Positions 31,300 to 39,638 of a stretch of DNA of 64,000 nucleotides are shown here, piece after piece. Position 1 is the stretch's first letter, and each line of letters starts with the position of its first letter. Position numbers and translations under genes: made by a program. Below the pieces are notes generated by a model. The model had not been told where the DNA came from, made no database searches, and saw nothing but the letters and a program-made list of their open reading frames with translations. The stretch is from Streptomyces sp. DvalAA-43 (GTDB lineage Bacteria; Actinomycetota; Actinomycetes; Streptomycetales; Streptomycetaceae). Location: assembly GCF_900091725.1 (NCBI RefSeq), contig NZ_FMBW01000094.1, forward strand, positions 124,001 through 188,000, written 5' to 3'.

Positions 31300-33201
31300 A
31301 TGGCCGGTCGCGTGGGCGGCACGGAGCCCGCGGAAGGGCCGGGGCGGATGAGGGGCGTGCGGATGGGGTACGGGCGGGCCGACCGGGTGCGGGTGCCGGT
31401 GGGGGACGACGCGGCGCGGTGGGCGACGCGGGGGAAGTGCCTGCGGGTGCTGATCGTCGTGCACAACGTGACCTCCGCGACGCGGCTGCTCGATGTGCTG
31501 CCGCTGTTCGACGACGATCTGCGCGTTCAGCTGCTGGTGACCTGTACGGGGTCCTCGGCGTTCGCGGCCGGAACTGCCGAATTGCTGGCCGACACGGGGA
31601 TTCCGGTGCTGCCGTGGGAACAGGCCGCCGAGACGGCGGTGGATCTCGTGGTGTCCGCCAGCTTCGGCGGTCAACTGGACGCATTCTCCGGGACGTTGAT
31701 CATCCTCTCGCATGGCGTCGGATACACTAAGAGGCTGGCAACACCGGACACCGGACACCGGACACCGGACACCGGACACCGGATCGAGGGCGGGGCGGTG
31801 CCCGCGCCCGTGTTCGGGCTCGCGCCCGAGTGGCTGCTGACACCCCGGGGCACTCCCCTCGCGGACGCGCTCGTGCTCTCCCACCCCGAGCAGGTCGAGC
31901 GGCTGCGTGCCGCCTGCCCCGAGGCCGCGCCGACCGCCGTTCTCGCCGGGGACCCCTGCTACGACCGGATACTCGCCGCACGGCCGTATCGCGCCCGCTT
32001 CCGCCGTGCGCTGGGGGTACGGCCGGGCCAGCGGCTGGTGCTGCTCAACTCGACCTGGAACCCCGAGTCGCTCTTCGGTGACGGCGGTAGGGCCCCGGAC
32101 GGCGGTGATGTCGTCGCCGCCCTGCTGGACCGGGTCGCCGACGAATTCCCCGTGGACACATACCGGTTCGCGGCCGTACTGCACCCCAACATCTGGCACG
32201 GGCACGGCCCTGGCCAGATCCGTTCCTGGCTCGATCGTGCGCGGCGCGCCGGAATGGCACTGATCGATCCGCTGAGCGGATGGCGGCAGGCCCTGCTGGC
32301 CGCCGACGCCGTCATCGGGGACCACGGATCCGTCACCTACTACGCGGCCGCCCTCGGCACCCCGGTGCTCCTGGGCGCCGCACCGCTCGATGCCCTCGAC
32401 CCCGACGCGCCGATCTCCTCGTTCATGCGGGAGGCGCCACGACTCGACCCCGAAGCGCCCCTGGCGGCACAGATCGAGGAACTCATCGTCCGTCACCGGC
32501 CGTTGCCGGGTCCCGCCGCGTTCACCACCTCCGTGCCGGGCGAGTCGGCGGTCCGGCTCCGGAGGCTCTTCTACTCGATGATGGGAGCGGCGGAGCCGGC
32601 TGGGCCCGCGTCGCTGAAGCCTCTCCCGCTGCCCGGATACGAGGCGGCGACCGCCACCGTCCCCTTGCATGTCCTGTCCCGGGTGCTCGGGCCGGGGGAG
32701 GTCGCGATCACCCGCTGGGCGGGCCGACGCCCCGCGACCGGTGGATCGGATCCCGGCGGCGAACTGCACATCGCCGTGCACGAGGACACCCGTGACGTGG
32801 AACAGCTGGACCTGGCCGACGTCGTCTTCCGTGACGGTGCCCCCGACGATCCGCGCTTCGGCTCCCCGTCGGTCTGGGCCGCCGAGGTGCTCCGCCGGCA
32901 TCGGGGCTGCTCCGTGGCGGCCTATGTGACCGGCCCGTCCGCCTGTGTGGTCCAGGTGCGCGGCGAGGCACCGCTGCATCTGGCGGCGGTGCCCGGCTCC
33001 GACACGGAGAGCGCCTCCGCCGTGGACCCCGCCGTCCACGCCTCCGCCCTGCACGCCTTGCTGGCCGCGGGCGGTCACGATCCGGCGGAGACCGGCCGGA
33101 GGCTCGCCCGGGTCGTGTCCGACGGCCTCTCCGTGCGGACGGGAACCCGGCTGCACCACGTACGGGTCGTTCCCCCGGCACCCACGGAGGCCGGGGCCTG
33201 A
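31300..33201 (+). CDS. Glycosyltransferase-like (CDP-glycerol glycerophosphotransferase-type) protein carrying a 7-bp repeat tract
   Basis: 633 aa from ATG 31300; TTG 31291 and ATG 31348/31363 are alternatives and no ribosome site decides. The fold starts at CLRVLIVVHNVTSATRLLDVLPLF. A GT-B-like C-terminal lobe is seen at LVLLNSTWNPESLFG, AVLHPNIWHGHGPGQIRSWL and AADAVIGDHGSVTYYAAALGTPVLL, which resembles the S/T-rich nucleotide-sugar motif of TagF/TarF enzymes. Residues about 148-161 (TPDTGHRTPDTGHR) are encoded by six perfect ACACCGG repeats at 31741-31782, inserted between two conserved segments. The C-terminal 200 residues match nothing I recognise. It is tail-to-tail with the STAND ATPase (19-nt gap). 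Polymer or teichoic-acid-like synthesis is a possibility, not established. Confidence 0.65.
   Translation: MAGRVGGTEPAEGPGRMRGVRMGYGRADRVRVPVGDDAARWATRGKCLRVLIVVHNVTSATRLLDVLPLFDDDLRVQLLVTCTGSSAFAAGTAELLADTGIPVLPWEQAAETAVDLVVSASFGGQLDAFSGTLIILSHGVGYTKRLATPDTGHRTPDTGHRIEGGAVPAPVFGLAPEWLLTPRGTPLADALVLSHPEQVERLRAACPEAAPTAVLAGDPCYDRILAARPYRARFRRALGVRPGQRLVLLNSTWNPESLFGDGGRAPDGGDVVAALLDRVADEFPVDTYRFAAVLHPNIWHGHGPGQIRSWLDRARRAGMALIDPLSGWRQALLAADAVIGDHGSVTYYAAALGTPVLLGAAPLDALDPDAPISSFMREAPRLDPEAPLAAQIEELIVRHRPLPGPAAFTTSVPGESAVRLRRLFYSMMGAAEPAGPASLKPLPLPGYEAATATVPLHVLSRVLGPGEVAITRWAGRRPATGGSDPGGELHIAVHEDTRDVEQLDLADVVFRDGAPDDPRFGSPSVWAAEVLRRHRGCSVAAYVTGPSACVVQVRGEAPLHLAAVPGSDTESASAVDPAVHASALHALLAAGGHDPAETGRRLARVVSDGLSVRTGTRLHHVRVVPPAPTEAGA
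31741..31782 (+). repeat. Heptanucleotide tandem repeat (ACACCGG)6 inside a coding region
   Basis: Six perfect 7-bp units. Because 7 is not a multiple of 3, gain or loss of one unit shifts the frame; three units (21 nt) restore it. Encodes two copies of a 7-residue unit. Confidence 0.95.
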
Positions 33202-33220
33202 GCCGGGCGGGAACGTGGGC

Positions 33221-35344
33221 TCACTCCGTGCCGCACCCCTCCCGCATCCGCCGGAGAATCCGCAGCTGGTACTCGGCTTTCTGGCCGTCGAGCGTAGTGA
33301 TCGCCGCCTCGATCAGCGGCAGCGCCGCACCGGTGTCCTCCTCGTCCATCCAGGTGCCGGCCAGGTCCGTGAGCGTCCGGGCCGAGTTGTACGCATCGCC
33401 GCTCGAACGGAAGTACCGCAGCGCGGACTCCAGCTTCTCCCGGGCCTCCTCCCGCTGCCCCGAGCCGCGCAGCGCCCGTCCGCGATGACGCTCCAGCAGG
33501 GCACGGGCACGCGGCAGGTCCGCGGTCCCCTCGTCCTGATCGCCCAGGGTGTCCAGGATGCCGCCCGCCTCGTCGAAGCACGCGTACGCCTCCTCGTTCC
33601 GCCACTGGCGCAGCCTCAGCAGCCCCAGGAACTCGACGGCCGAGGCGTGGCCCCGCTTGTGGCCGGCCGATTCCTCCGCCCTCGCCGCCGCCCGTGCCTC
33701 CGTCTCCGCTTCGTCCCAGCGCTTCAGCTCGGTGAGGGTGTGGGCGAGTTGTGCGTGCAGTGCTCCGGCGTCGGGGCTCGCGGGGTCGTGGGCGTCGGCG
33801 AGCCGTGCTCCGATGCGCAGCGCGGGCAGCAGTATCTCGTGGTGGCCCGCCTTGAGCTGGAGCGGCCACAGCGCGCGGCAGAGGCGTACGGCGGTGTCCG
33901 GGTCGCCGGACTCCTCCGCGCAGCGCACCGCCTCGACCAGGTTGCCCAGCTCGGCGAGGAGCGCGCCGAGGGCGGAGCCCTCGTCCTCGTACCGCTGTCC
34001 GGTGCGGTCCCCGGTGGGCGCGGGAACGCGCCAGCTCTTCGGGAGCGCCTGGTGGGCGGCCGACGCCGCCAGATCCGCGTAGCCGCTCAGGGTGCGGTGG
34101 AGAGCCGCCGAGCAGGCCGCGATCCCGTCCTCCCGGATCGCCGCCGCCTCGGCGTGTGCGCGTACCCCGTGGCGGTAGTGGTAGCGGCCGTCGCCGGTCC
34201 CGCGCTCCAGGAGCATCCGGTCGGCGAGGTCGTCCAGGAGTTCCGCCGTCCCCTCGTGGTCCCGGCCGGTGGTCCACGCGGCCGCGGCGGCGTCGAAGGC
34301 GGGCCAGGCGCGCAGGGCCATCAGCCGGTACAGCCGGGCGGATTCCGGCGCCAGAAGGCGGTAGTTGTCCTCGGCGGCGCCGCGTACCGGATCGCCGTCC
34401 GCTCCGGCGTGACGTGGCGGGAGGGTGGGTGCGGAGAGCTGGTACGCCGCGGCGCGCAGGGCGTACGGCGATCCACCGCAGCGCTGGAGCAGCGAGGGCA
34501 GCGTGGCACGGGCTGCGGCGACCGTGGACTTGTCGGTGATGTCGGTGAGCAGGCGCACCGCGTCCCGGTCCGAGAGCGGGCCGACGGGCACACGTACGGC
34601 GTCGATGCCGGGGAACGGGGTGCGGGCGACCAGGATCGTGAACACCCCGGGTGCCGGGGTGAGGAAGGGCCTCACCTGCCCTGCGGAGTACGCGTGGTCG
34701 AGCACCACCAGGAGTCTGCGGTCCGCCACCCGGCCGCGGAAGAACGCGCCGAGTTCATCGGTCCCGGTCGGCATCTCCTCGTCCGGAACCCGCAGTTGAC
34801 GCAGGAGTGCGCGCAGCACGGTTCCCGTGTCGCGCGCGCCGCCGGAGCCCCCGCCGCCGAGGTCGGCGTAGATCTGCCCGTCCGGGAAGAGGCGGGTCGG
34901 CTGCGCTCCGAAGTGCACGGCGAGCGTGCTGGACCCCATGCCGTCCGGGCCGTGCACCAGGGCGAGCCGGGGCCGTCCGTCCGGGCGGCGGGACGCCTCC
35001 CGCTGGAGTCGCTTCATCGCCTCCTTGCGGTCCGTGAAGAACCTTATGGAGGCGGGGAGGTCGGACCGCACGGCCCCGGCCGGGACGGGGGCGCGGCGCA
35101 CCCGCGCCGCGAACGCGGTCCAGGAGGCGGCGAGTCGGGGATCGGACCGGATCCGCTCGTGGACCATGCGGGCCACCTCGTCCCGCTCGTCCTGGGCCAC
35201 GGGGGCGGGGATCTCGCGGCCGACGATCCTCCGCACCGCGCCGCCGGTGGACTCCCAGGCCCATTTGCCGGCCTCGTTGGCCATCCCCGAGCCGACCGCG
35301 CCGAGTACCGCCGAAATCGCCGCCACCGAAGTGGGATCCAGCAT
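33221..35344 (-). CDS. STAND/NB-ARC-type ATPase with TPR repeats and a lysine-less P-loop
   Basis: 707 aa. An N-terminal helical region (residues 1-105, LDPTSVAAISAVLGAVGSGMANEAGKW) precedes an NB-ARC/AfsR-like nucleotide domain: Walker A position LVHGPDGMGSSTLAV, Walker B RLLVVLDHAYSA, and sensor ILVARTPFPGI. In the P-loop the expected GK[ST] is G-S-S: the lysine codon is Ser (34931-34933), so nucleotide binding or hydrolysis may be impaired. The C-terminal 350 residues are TPR-like repeats (LGNLVEAVRCAEESGDPDTA, LTELKRWDEAETEARAA, REEAREKLESALRYFRSSGDAYNSARTLTDLA). No DNA-binding domain. Start ATG 35344 follows GAGGAG. Such proteins act as signalling or defence switches; partner unknown. 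Confidence 0.82.
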   Translation of the reverse strand: MLDPTSVAAISAVLGAVGSGMANEAGKWAWESTGGAVRRIVGREIPAPVAQDERDEVARMVHERIRSDPRLAASWTAFAARVRRAPVPAGAVRSDLPASIRFFTDRKEAMKRLQREASRRPDGRPRLALVHGPDGMGSSTLAVHFGAQPTRLFPDGQIYADLGGGGSGGARDTGTVLRALLRQLRVPDEEMPTGTDELGAFFRGRVADRRLLVVLDHAYSAGQVRPFLTPAPGVFTILVARTPFPGIDAVRVPVGPLSDRDAVRLLTDITDKSTVAAARATLPSLLQRCGGSPYALRAAAYQLSAPTLPPRHAGADGDPVRGAAEDNYRLLAPESARLYRLMALRAWPAFDAAAAAWTTGRDHEGTAELLDDLADRMLLERGTGDGRYHYRHGVRAHAEAAAIREDGIAACSAALHRTLSGYADLAASAAHQALPKSWRVPAPTGDRTGQRYEDEGSALGALLAELGNLVEAVRCAEESGDPDTAVRLCRALWPLQLKAGHHEILLPALRIGARLADAHDPASPDAGALHAQLAHTLTELKRWDEAETEARAAARAEESAGHKRGHASAVEFLGLLRLRQWRNEEAYACFDEAGGILDTLGDQDEGTADLPRARALLERHRGRALRGSGQREEAREKLESALRYFRSSGDAYNSARTLTDLAGTWMDEEDTGAALPLIEAAITTLDGQKAEYQLRILRRMREGCGTE

Positions 35345-35728
35345 GTCGCGCACTCCTCGTTCCCGGTGTTCCGCGCGGTGCGCCCTCCCCGGCACCGTCG
35401 CTGCCACCGTGCGGATCAACGTTAGCGTCAGACGGGCCGCAGTCCCCCGGACATCGCGACGGTGATCTGCCGCGCCGGGCACGGCGGTCGTTCGTCTGTC
35501 CTGAAACAGGCGTTTCGTCGGTGTCCGGGCGGGATGGGTGTTCCGGTGCCGCCGTCGTGTCTGCCGGCCCGGCCACCCCGGTCGTCCCGGCACCCCGGAC
35601 GTCCCGGTGCCGAAACTATTCACCGTCCGTCAGGCCGTGTTGGATATCCTGGCGGTTGTTCCAGGTCGTCACGGCGAGCCCCGTCGGCCGTCGGCGCGCG
35701 GGCCGGGGGCCCGTCGAGGGGAGTAACT
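35345..35728. promoter_or_regulatory. Divergent intergenic region, STAND gene / EccA-like gene
   Basis: 384 bp without a supported gene. Minus-strand -10 TAACGT (35420-35425) fits the STAND gene; plus-strand TATCCT (35645-35650) fits the EccA-like gene. A GGCACC...GGTGCC inverted repeat lies at about 35590-35612. No other structure seen. Confidence 0.35.
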
Positions 35729-37537
35729 GTGCAGGGAGCAGCCGCACGCCGGGGTTCGGCCAGGAAGGCGGAGCAGGCCTGGCAGCAGGCGATGGTCCTG
35801 TTCCAGCAGGGCGATCAGGCGGCCGCCGCCGAACGGTTCTCGCTCGCCGCGGCCCACGATCCGCTGGCCGCCGACGCCTGGCTGGGGCTGCACGCGACCG
35901 GGCAGCGTCAGCAGGAGGCGCTGGACGGCATGGTCCGTGCCTCCGGGTCGTTCGGCGCGTTGCGTGCGAAGTTCGGGATGCCGCTCCGCTCCCGGTTCCA
36001 GCTCGGCCACTACGTCACCTTCCGGCTCGAAAGCGCCCGTGACCTCTGGGTGGCGGCCATGACCTCGCTGCTGGACGCCGGAAAGCTCGACGAGGCCTGG
36101 GCGGGGCTGGCCACGGCACAACTGGACTGCGACGAGACCCGGTTCGTCTGCACCCGGTACGCCTTCCTCAAGGAGGACTGGTCCCTGGTCCTGCGTTTCG
36201 CCCCGGGGATCCGTGACGCGTTCCTGCACGACGAGGCGCAGTTGTACGTGGGTGCGGCGCTGTTCGCGCAGGGTGTGTGTCACGAGGCGCTGAACGTGCT
36301 GGCGGAGCTGCCGAAGAAGCTGGAGTCCGGAAGCCGTTTCGACGCCGAGGTCAAGTACTTCATGGGCCGCTCGCTGGAGTCGCTGGGCCGCTCGGAGGAG
36401 GCGCTGAAGCGGTATCAGTACGCGTTCCGGTGTGCGCCCGGCCTCTTCGACGTGAATGTACGGGCCCAGGCGCGCTCCACGGCTCCGACGGCGTCGTCCG
36501 TCGCCGGGGCGCCTCCGGCGTCCTCCCCCGACCCTTCCCCGCCGTCCTCCGCGCGGGCCCCGGAGGTCCGTACGGCCGCGCCCGTCGCCGGTCCCACGGC
36601 CCCCGCGGCCGCTCCGGGCCTCCAGGAGGGTGCGGGGGACGGGCTGTCCCGGGAGGAGATGGCGCGACTGCTCGCACAGGCCCAGGAGGCGCTGGACGGC
36701 ATGATCGGCCTGGAGCCGGTGAAGCGGCAGGTCCTCACGCTGATCGCGCAGCTGCGCATGGCGGCACTCCGGGAGGAACAGGGGCTGCCCAGCGGCGCCC
36801 GGCCCCGGCACTTCGTCTTCGCGGGCCCGCCCGGCACCGGGAAGACCACCGTGGCCCGCATCATCGGCAAGGTCTTCGCCGGTCTGGGGCTGCTGCGTTC
36901 CGGCCATGTCATCGAGGCCCAGCGCGTCGACCTCGTCGGGCAGCACCTCGGGTCCACCGCCATCAAGACCAGCAAGGTCATCGACTCCGCCCTGAACGGC
37001 GTGCTGTTCATCGACGAGGCGTACGCCCTGTCCAACAGCGGGTACAGCGGTGGCGACGCGTTCGGTGACGAGGCGCTCCAGGTGCTCCTGAAGCGGGCCG
37101 AGGACGACCGGGACCGGCTCGTCGTCGTCCTCGCCGGATATCGCGAGGAGATGACCGGGCTCCTCGCCGCCAACCCGGGCCTGGTGTCCCGGTTCAACAC
37201 CCGTGTCGACTTCCCCTCCTACTCCGCCCAGGAGCTGCTCCTGATCGCCCGGTCCATCCTGGCCGGTCAGGGCGACGAACCCGACGAGGAGGCCGCGGCG
37301 GCGCTCGGCGCGCTCTTCGTCTCGGCGGTGGACGCGGGCATGGCCGACACCCTGGGCAATGCCCGCTTCGCCCGCGAGCTCTGCCAGAAGGCCGCCGCGC
37401 AGCGGGATCTGCGTCTGTACGCCGAGCACACGGGCGGCACGACACCCAGCAGGCAGGAGATCGTCACCGTACTGACCCAGGACGTGCTGGCGGCCCACCA
37501 GGAGCTCATGGAGTCCCACGGGAACCCGGCGCTGTGA
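35729..37537 (+). CDS. EccA-like AAA+ ATPase (CbbX/CfxQ class), stand-alone
   Basis: 602 aa from a GTG with GAGGGGAG upstream. The N-terminal half is a TPR-like domain (AEQAWQQAMVLFQQGDQAAAAERF; AALFAQGVCHEALNVLAELP) as in type VII secretion EccA. A Pro/Ala/Ser linker (about 250-300) leads to an AAA+ module: Walker A FAGPPGTGKTTVARI, pore-loop region around LVGQHLGSTAIKT, Walker B GVLFIDEAYAL, sensor VVLAGYREEM, arginine finger LVSRFNTRVDFPSY. This order and the VGQ/FIDEAYAL motifs are those of EccA/CbbX. No esx, eccB-E or mycosin genes are in the window, so its client is unknown. It abuts the next, convergent gene: the two stop codons are adjacent. Confidence 0.87.
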   Translation: MQGAAARRGSARKAEQAWQQAMVLFQQGDQAAAAERFSLAAAHDPLAADAWLGLHATGQRQQEALDGMVRASGSFGALRAKFGMPLRSRFQLGHYVTFRLESARDLWVAAMTSLLDAGKLDEAWAGLATAQLDCDETRFVCTRYAFLKEDWSLVLRFAPGIRDAFLHDEAQLYVGAALFAQGVCHEALNVLAELPKKLESGSRFDAEVKYFMGRSLESLGRSEEALKRYQYAFRCAPGLFDVNVRAQARSTAPTASSVAGAPPASSPDPSPPSSARAPEVRTAAPVAGPTAPAAAPGLQEGAGDGLSREEMARLLAQAQEALDGMIGLEPVKRQVLTLIAQLRMAALREEQGLPSGARPRHFVFAGPPGTGKTTVARIIGKVFAGLGLLRSGHVIEAQRVDLVGQHLGSTAIKTSKVIDSALNGVLFIDEAYALSNSGYSGGDAFGDEALQVLLKRAEDDRDRLVVVLAGYREEMTGLLAANPGLVSRFNTRVDFPSYSAQELLLIARSILAGQGDEPDEEAAAALGALFVSAVDAGMADTLGNARFARELCQKAAAQRDLRLYAEHTGGTTPSRQEIVTVLTQDVLAAHQELMESHGNPAL

Positions 37538-38357
37538 TCAGGGAGCCGTGAACAGCGCCGGGAACCGGGGAGCGAGCCAGGGCCTGCGGCCCCAGGCGAG
37601 CACCCGGCCCCGGGCCATGGCGCCATGGGGGTCGATGCGGCCGAGCGCCATCAGGAAGAAGGTGACCGGCTCGATGGCGATGGTGCAGTCCGGGCGGGCC
37701 GGCGGCCGGGGAGTGACGGTCACGGTTCCGTCGGTGAAGGTGACACCGAACCGGGCGCCGCCCCACAGGCGGATCGTGTACCGGGCGGTGAACCCGGCGG
37801 CGGTGGCGGCGTCGGTGACCCGGGGCATCGCCGTCATCAGGAACGGCAGGGACAGCGCGACGCGTTCGCGGTCGACCATGTGACGGCGTCCCAGCGCACG
37901 GGCCAGGTCGTAGCCGTGGCCGAGCATGTGCGTCAGCAGGTACGAGACCAGCACCGCGCGGCTCATCGGCCCCAACGGCGTCACCACGGACCCTGCACCT
38001 GCACCGTCCGCGGCCGTGAGGCAGGCGTCCGCGTGCGCCACGATCATCCCGGCCAGCGGCTCGGCGGCCCGCTCCCCGAATGCGGCGAGCGCGCGCTCGT
38101 TGGCGGCGGCCAGGCTCTGCGGCGTGCCGTCCCCGTAGCCGCGCTCCCGCCCGGCCGCGAGGTCGGCCATCAGCTCGTTGGCCTGTGCCAGATGCGCCGC
38201 GGCCTCCCCCCACGGTCCACTGCGATCCGGGCACCGGGACGCTCGTGTCGGCGACGCCGCGCAGCACCGCCGCGATCTCCTCGGCGGTGGCCCGCACGGC
38301 GTCGCCGAGCCCTGCGGGCAGCGTGTCCCGCGCCTCGCGTCCGGTCACCGGCTCCAC
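37538..38357 (-). pseudogene. Frameshifted maleylpyruvate isomerase-like (mycothiol-dependent, DinB-fold) gene
   Basis: Two frames together encode one protein. The N-terminal piece (GTG at 38357 with GGAGGAAG upstream: VEPVTGREARDTLPAGLGDAVRATAEEI...SQWTVG) continues in another frame as EAAAHLAQANELMADLAAGRERGYGDG to the stop at 37538. The break is at a run of six C on the plus strand (38206-38211); one base fewer would join the frames exactly (GTG GGG GAG GCC). The product is of the mycothiol-dependent maleylpyruvate isomerase/DinB type: helical bundle with HMLGHGYDLARALG metal site, then an SCP2-like C-terminal domain (FGVTFTDGTVTVTPRPPARPDCTI). Either a recent pseudogene, a slippage-prone gene or a sequencing error; the rest is intact. 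Confidence 0.75.
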
Positions 38358-38529
38358 GCTTCCTCCGCTCCGGGCGGGAGCCCGCCCGCCCGTGGTGAAC
38401 AGCCCGCCCACGGGCTCCGTTCCGGATCGCCCCATGGCGCCCGGGTACACAAGACCAGGCCGCGGGGCCCGCGACAAGGGCTCGCGCCCATTCGTTCCGG
38501 CTGTGGCCGGACCGGCGGCATCCGATGTC

Positions 38530-38541
38530 TACCCATGGGTA
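38530..38541. promoter_or_regulatory. 12-bp palindrome upstream of sph
   Basis: Perfect palindrome TACCCATGGGTA, about 68 bp before the sph start. Could be an operator; short enough to be chance. The remaining 38358-38608 holds no gene. Confidence 0.3.
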
Positions 38542-38608
38542 ACTCCCGCTGCTTTGATGGCGGCACCACCTTCCGCACCACCTTTCCCCCCTCGCACCAG
38601 GAGAACCC

Positions 38609-39589
38609 GTGCCGAATCCCGCGATCCGCCGCATCTCCGGCGCAACCCTGGCCGCCGCGCTGGCCGCCGCGACACTGGCGGTCGACGCACCGCAGGCATC
38701 GGCGGCATCGACCCCGTCCCTGCGCGTCCTCACGTACAACACGTTCCTGTTCAGCAAGACCCTGTACCCGAACTGGGGGCAGGACCACCGGGCCGCCGAG
38801 ATCCCGAAGGCGCCGTTCTTCCAGGGCAATGACGTCGTCGTGCTCCAGGAAGCGTTCGACAACTCCGCGTCCGACGCGCTGCTGAGCGACGCCGCCGCGC
38901 AGTACCCGTACCGGACACCGGTGGTGGGCCGGAGCAGGAGCGGCTGGGACGCGACCAGCGGGGCCTACTCGGCCGTCACCCCGGAGGACGGCGGTGTCAC
39001 CGTACTGAGCAAGTGGCCCATCGTCCGCAAGGAACAGCACATCTACAAGGACGCCTGCGGCAGCGACAGCTGGTCCAACAAGGGCTTCGCCTACACCGAA
39101 CTGGACGTCCACGGTGTCCGGGTCCATGTCGTGGGCACCCACACGCAGTCGACCGACTCCGGGTGCAAGGCGGGCGAGGCCGCCGCGAAGCGCCGTCTGC
39201 AGTTCAGGCAGATCGACGCGTTCCTCGACGCCAGGAACATCCCGGCCTCGGAACAGGTCGTGGTGGCAGGGGACTTCAACGTCGACGCGTACTCCGCGGA
39301 GTACGCGTCGATGCTCGACGACGCCGGACTGACCGCGGCCACCGCCCGCACCGGTCACCCGTACTCCTTCGACACCCGGGAGAATTCGATCGCCGCCGAC
39401 CGCTACCCCGACGACCCCCGCGAGGACCTCGACCACGTACTGCACCGCGCCGGGCACGCGAAGCCGGACGGCTGGACGAACGAGGTGGTCAAGGAGGAGA
39501 GCGCGCCCTGGACCGTGAGCAGCTGGGGCACCAGCTACACGTACACCGACCTCTCCGACCACTACCCGCTGGTCGCGTCGGCACGGTAG
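38609..39589 (+). CDS. sph: Secreted sphingomyelinase C (neutral sphingomyelinase, DNase I-like fold)
   Basis: 326 aa, GTG start with AGGAG 7 nt upstream. Signal peptide residues 1-33 (PQASA-AST). The exonuclease-endonuclease-phosphatase fold is marked by LRVLTYNTFLF, the metal-binding Glu in DVVVLQEAFD, HVVGTHTQS, VVAGDFNVDAYS and catalytic LSDHYPLVA at the end. Mature domain of about 290 residues is the size of bacterial sphingomyelinases, which cleave sphingomyelin to ceramide and phosphocholine. Two Cys (KDACGS, DSGCKAG) probably form the family disulfide. It stands alone between the frameshifted gene and a two-component system. Confidence 0.9.
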   Translation: MPNPAIRRISGATLAAALAAATLAVDAPQASAASTPSLRVLTYNTFLFSKTLYPNWGQDHRAAEIPKAPFFQGNDVVVLQEAFDNSASDALLSDAAAQYPYRTPVVGRSRSGWDATSGAYSAVTPEDGGVTVLSKWPIVRKEQHIYKDACGSDSWSNKGFAYTELDVHGVRVHVVGTHTQSTDSGCKAGEAAAKRRLQFRQIDAFLDARNIPASEQVVVAGDFNVDAYSAEYASMLDDAGLTAATARTGHPYSFDTRENSIAADRYPDDPREDLDHVLHRAGHAKPDGWTNEVVKEESAPWTVSSWGTSYTYTDLSDHYPLVASAR

Positions 39590-39625
39590 CGCTCCCGCTC
39601 CAGGGGCGGGATCCGCGTGGTCCTC

Positions 39626-39631
39626 TACGAT
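39626..39631 (+). promoter_or_regulatory. -10 box (TACGAT) of a leaderless response regulator gene
   Basis: TACGAT, then 7 nt, then GTG at 39639; no Shine-Dalgarno. Confidence 0.45.
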
Positions 39632-39638
39632 CGTCCGC

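Noticed and set aside
31741..31782. CRISPR-like array
   Set aside because: Units are 7 bp, contiguous and without spacers; no cas genes.
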